5,040 nucleotides of DNA from an uncultured Elusimicrobiales bacterium (GTDB taxonomy: Bacteria > Elusimicrobiota > Elusimicrobia > Elusimicrobiales > Elusimicrobiaceae): positions 1 through 5,040 of the forward strand of contig CAKUDJ010000083.1 of NCBI GenBank assembly GCA_934644855.1, in the 5' to 3' direction. How positions within the stretch are numbered: position 1 is the stretch's first letter; each line of letters opens with the position of its first letter. The notes beneath the pieces were generated by a model. That model was given only the letters and a program-made list of their open reading frames with translations. It had not been told where the DNA came from and ran no database searches. Position numbers and translations under genes: made by a program. Below are positions 4,981-5,040 of this stretch, piece by piece.

Positions 4981-5040
4981 ATGCGCTACATTTTATATCT
5001 GTTTACTTTGGCTTTAGTATTTGTGGGCGGTATGCTAGTG
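4981..5040 (+). CDS. Start of an exported or membrane protein (20 codons, cut by window edge)
   Basis: An ATG preceded by AAGGG (4971-4975) at 5 nt opens a frame that runs to the last base. The 20 visible residues, MRYILYLFTLALVFVGGMLV, have one basic residue and then an unbroken hydrophobic stretch, so this is a signal peptide or first membrane helix. The product cannot be identified from this fragment. The promoter-like element just upstream supports a genuine gene start. Confidence 0.65.
   Translation, partial: MRYILYLFTLALVFVGGMLV

Noticed and set aside
1..5040. Mobile element, CRISPR array, tRNA or rRNA, or defence island
   Set aside because: No direct-repeat arrays, transposase or integrase motifs, tRNA-like cloverleafs or rRNA sequence were seen on either strand.

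Overview
The window reads as chromosomal DNA from a Gram-negative-type (diderm) bacterium of moderate GC content. Three genes encode proteins with lipoprotein signal peptides, and a bactofilin/M23 cell-wall module is present. The pairing of a membrane-anchored M23 peptidase, a short bactofilin, a PpiD/SurA-like anchored protein and a PfkB sugar kinase, together with the codon style, reminded me of gut Elusimicrobiota. That assignment is an impression from memory, not something proven by the sequence. There are no rRNA, tRNA, mobile-element or CRISPR signals.

Layout. (1) Positions 1-2416, minus strand: a tight four-gene operon, transcribed M23 peptidase -> bactofilin -> SurA/PpiD N-domain protein -> PfkB-family kinase (cut by the window edge). 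Gaps are 9-20 nt. It starts from an apparent extended -10 promoter placed so close to the ATG that the first mRNA may be leaderless. (2) Positions 2417-2481: a divergent intergenic region with a perfect 6-bp inverted repeat. (3) Positions 2482-2964, plus strand: a thioredoxin-fold (TlpA/ResA-like) lipoprotein with a CPWC active site, ended by a strong bidirectional terminator. (4) Positions 3036-4216, minus strand: two tandem, clearly paralogous lipoproteins sharing a six-cysteine framework, co-transcribed with an 8-nt gap. (5) Positions 4217-4328: a second divergent promoter region. (6) Positions 4329-4868, plus strand: an unrecognised protein with a strongly acidic tail. (7) Positions 4869-5040: a nested inverted repeat (possible terminator), an extended -10 element, and the first 20 codons of a membrane or exported protein.

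How it may fit together. The minus-strand operon is best explained as a cell-envelope or cell-shape unit: bactofilin filaments are known in other bacteria to position M23 peptidoglycan hydrolases. The middle section is an envelope set in which a thiol-disulfide lipoprotein lies next to two disulfide-capable lipoproteins. A functional link between them is inference only. Nothing in the window is an obvious defence, mobile or secondary-metabolite system. The most under-described content is the paralogous Cys-rich lipoprotein pair and the acidic-tailed orphan.
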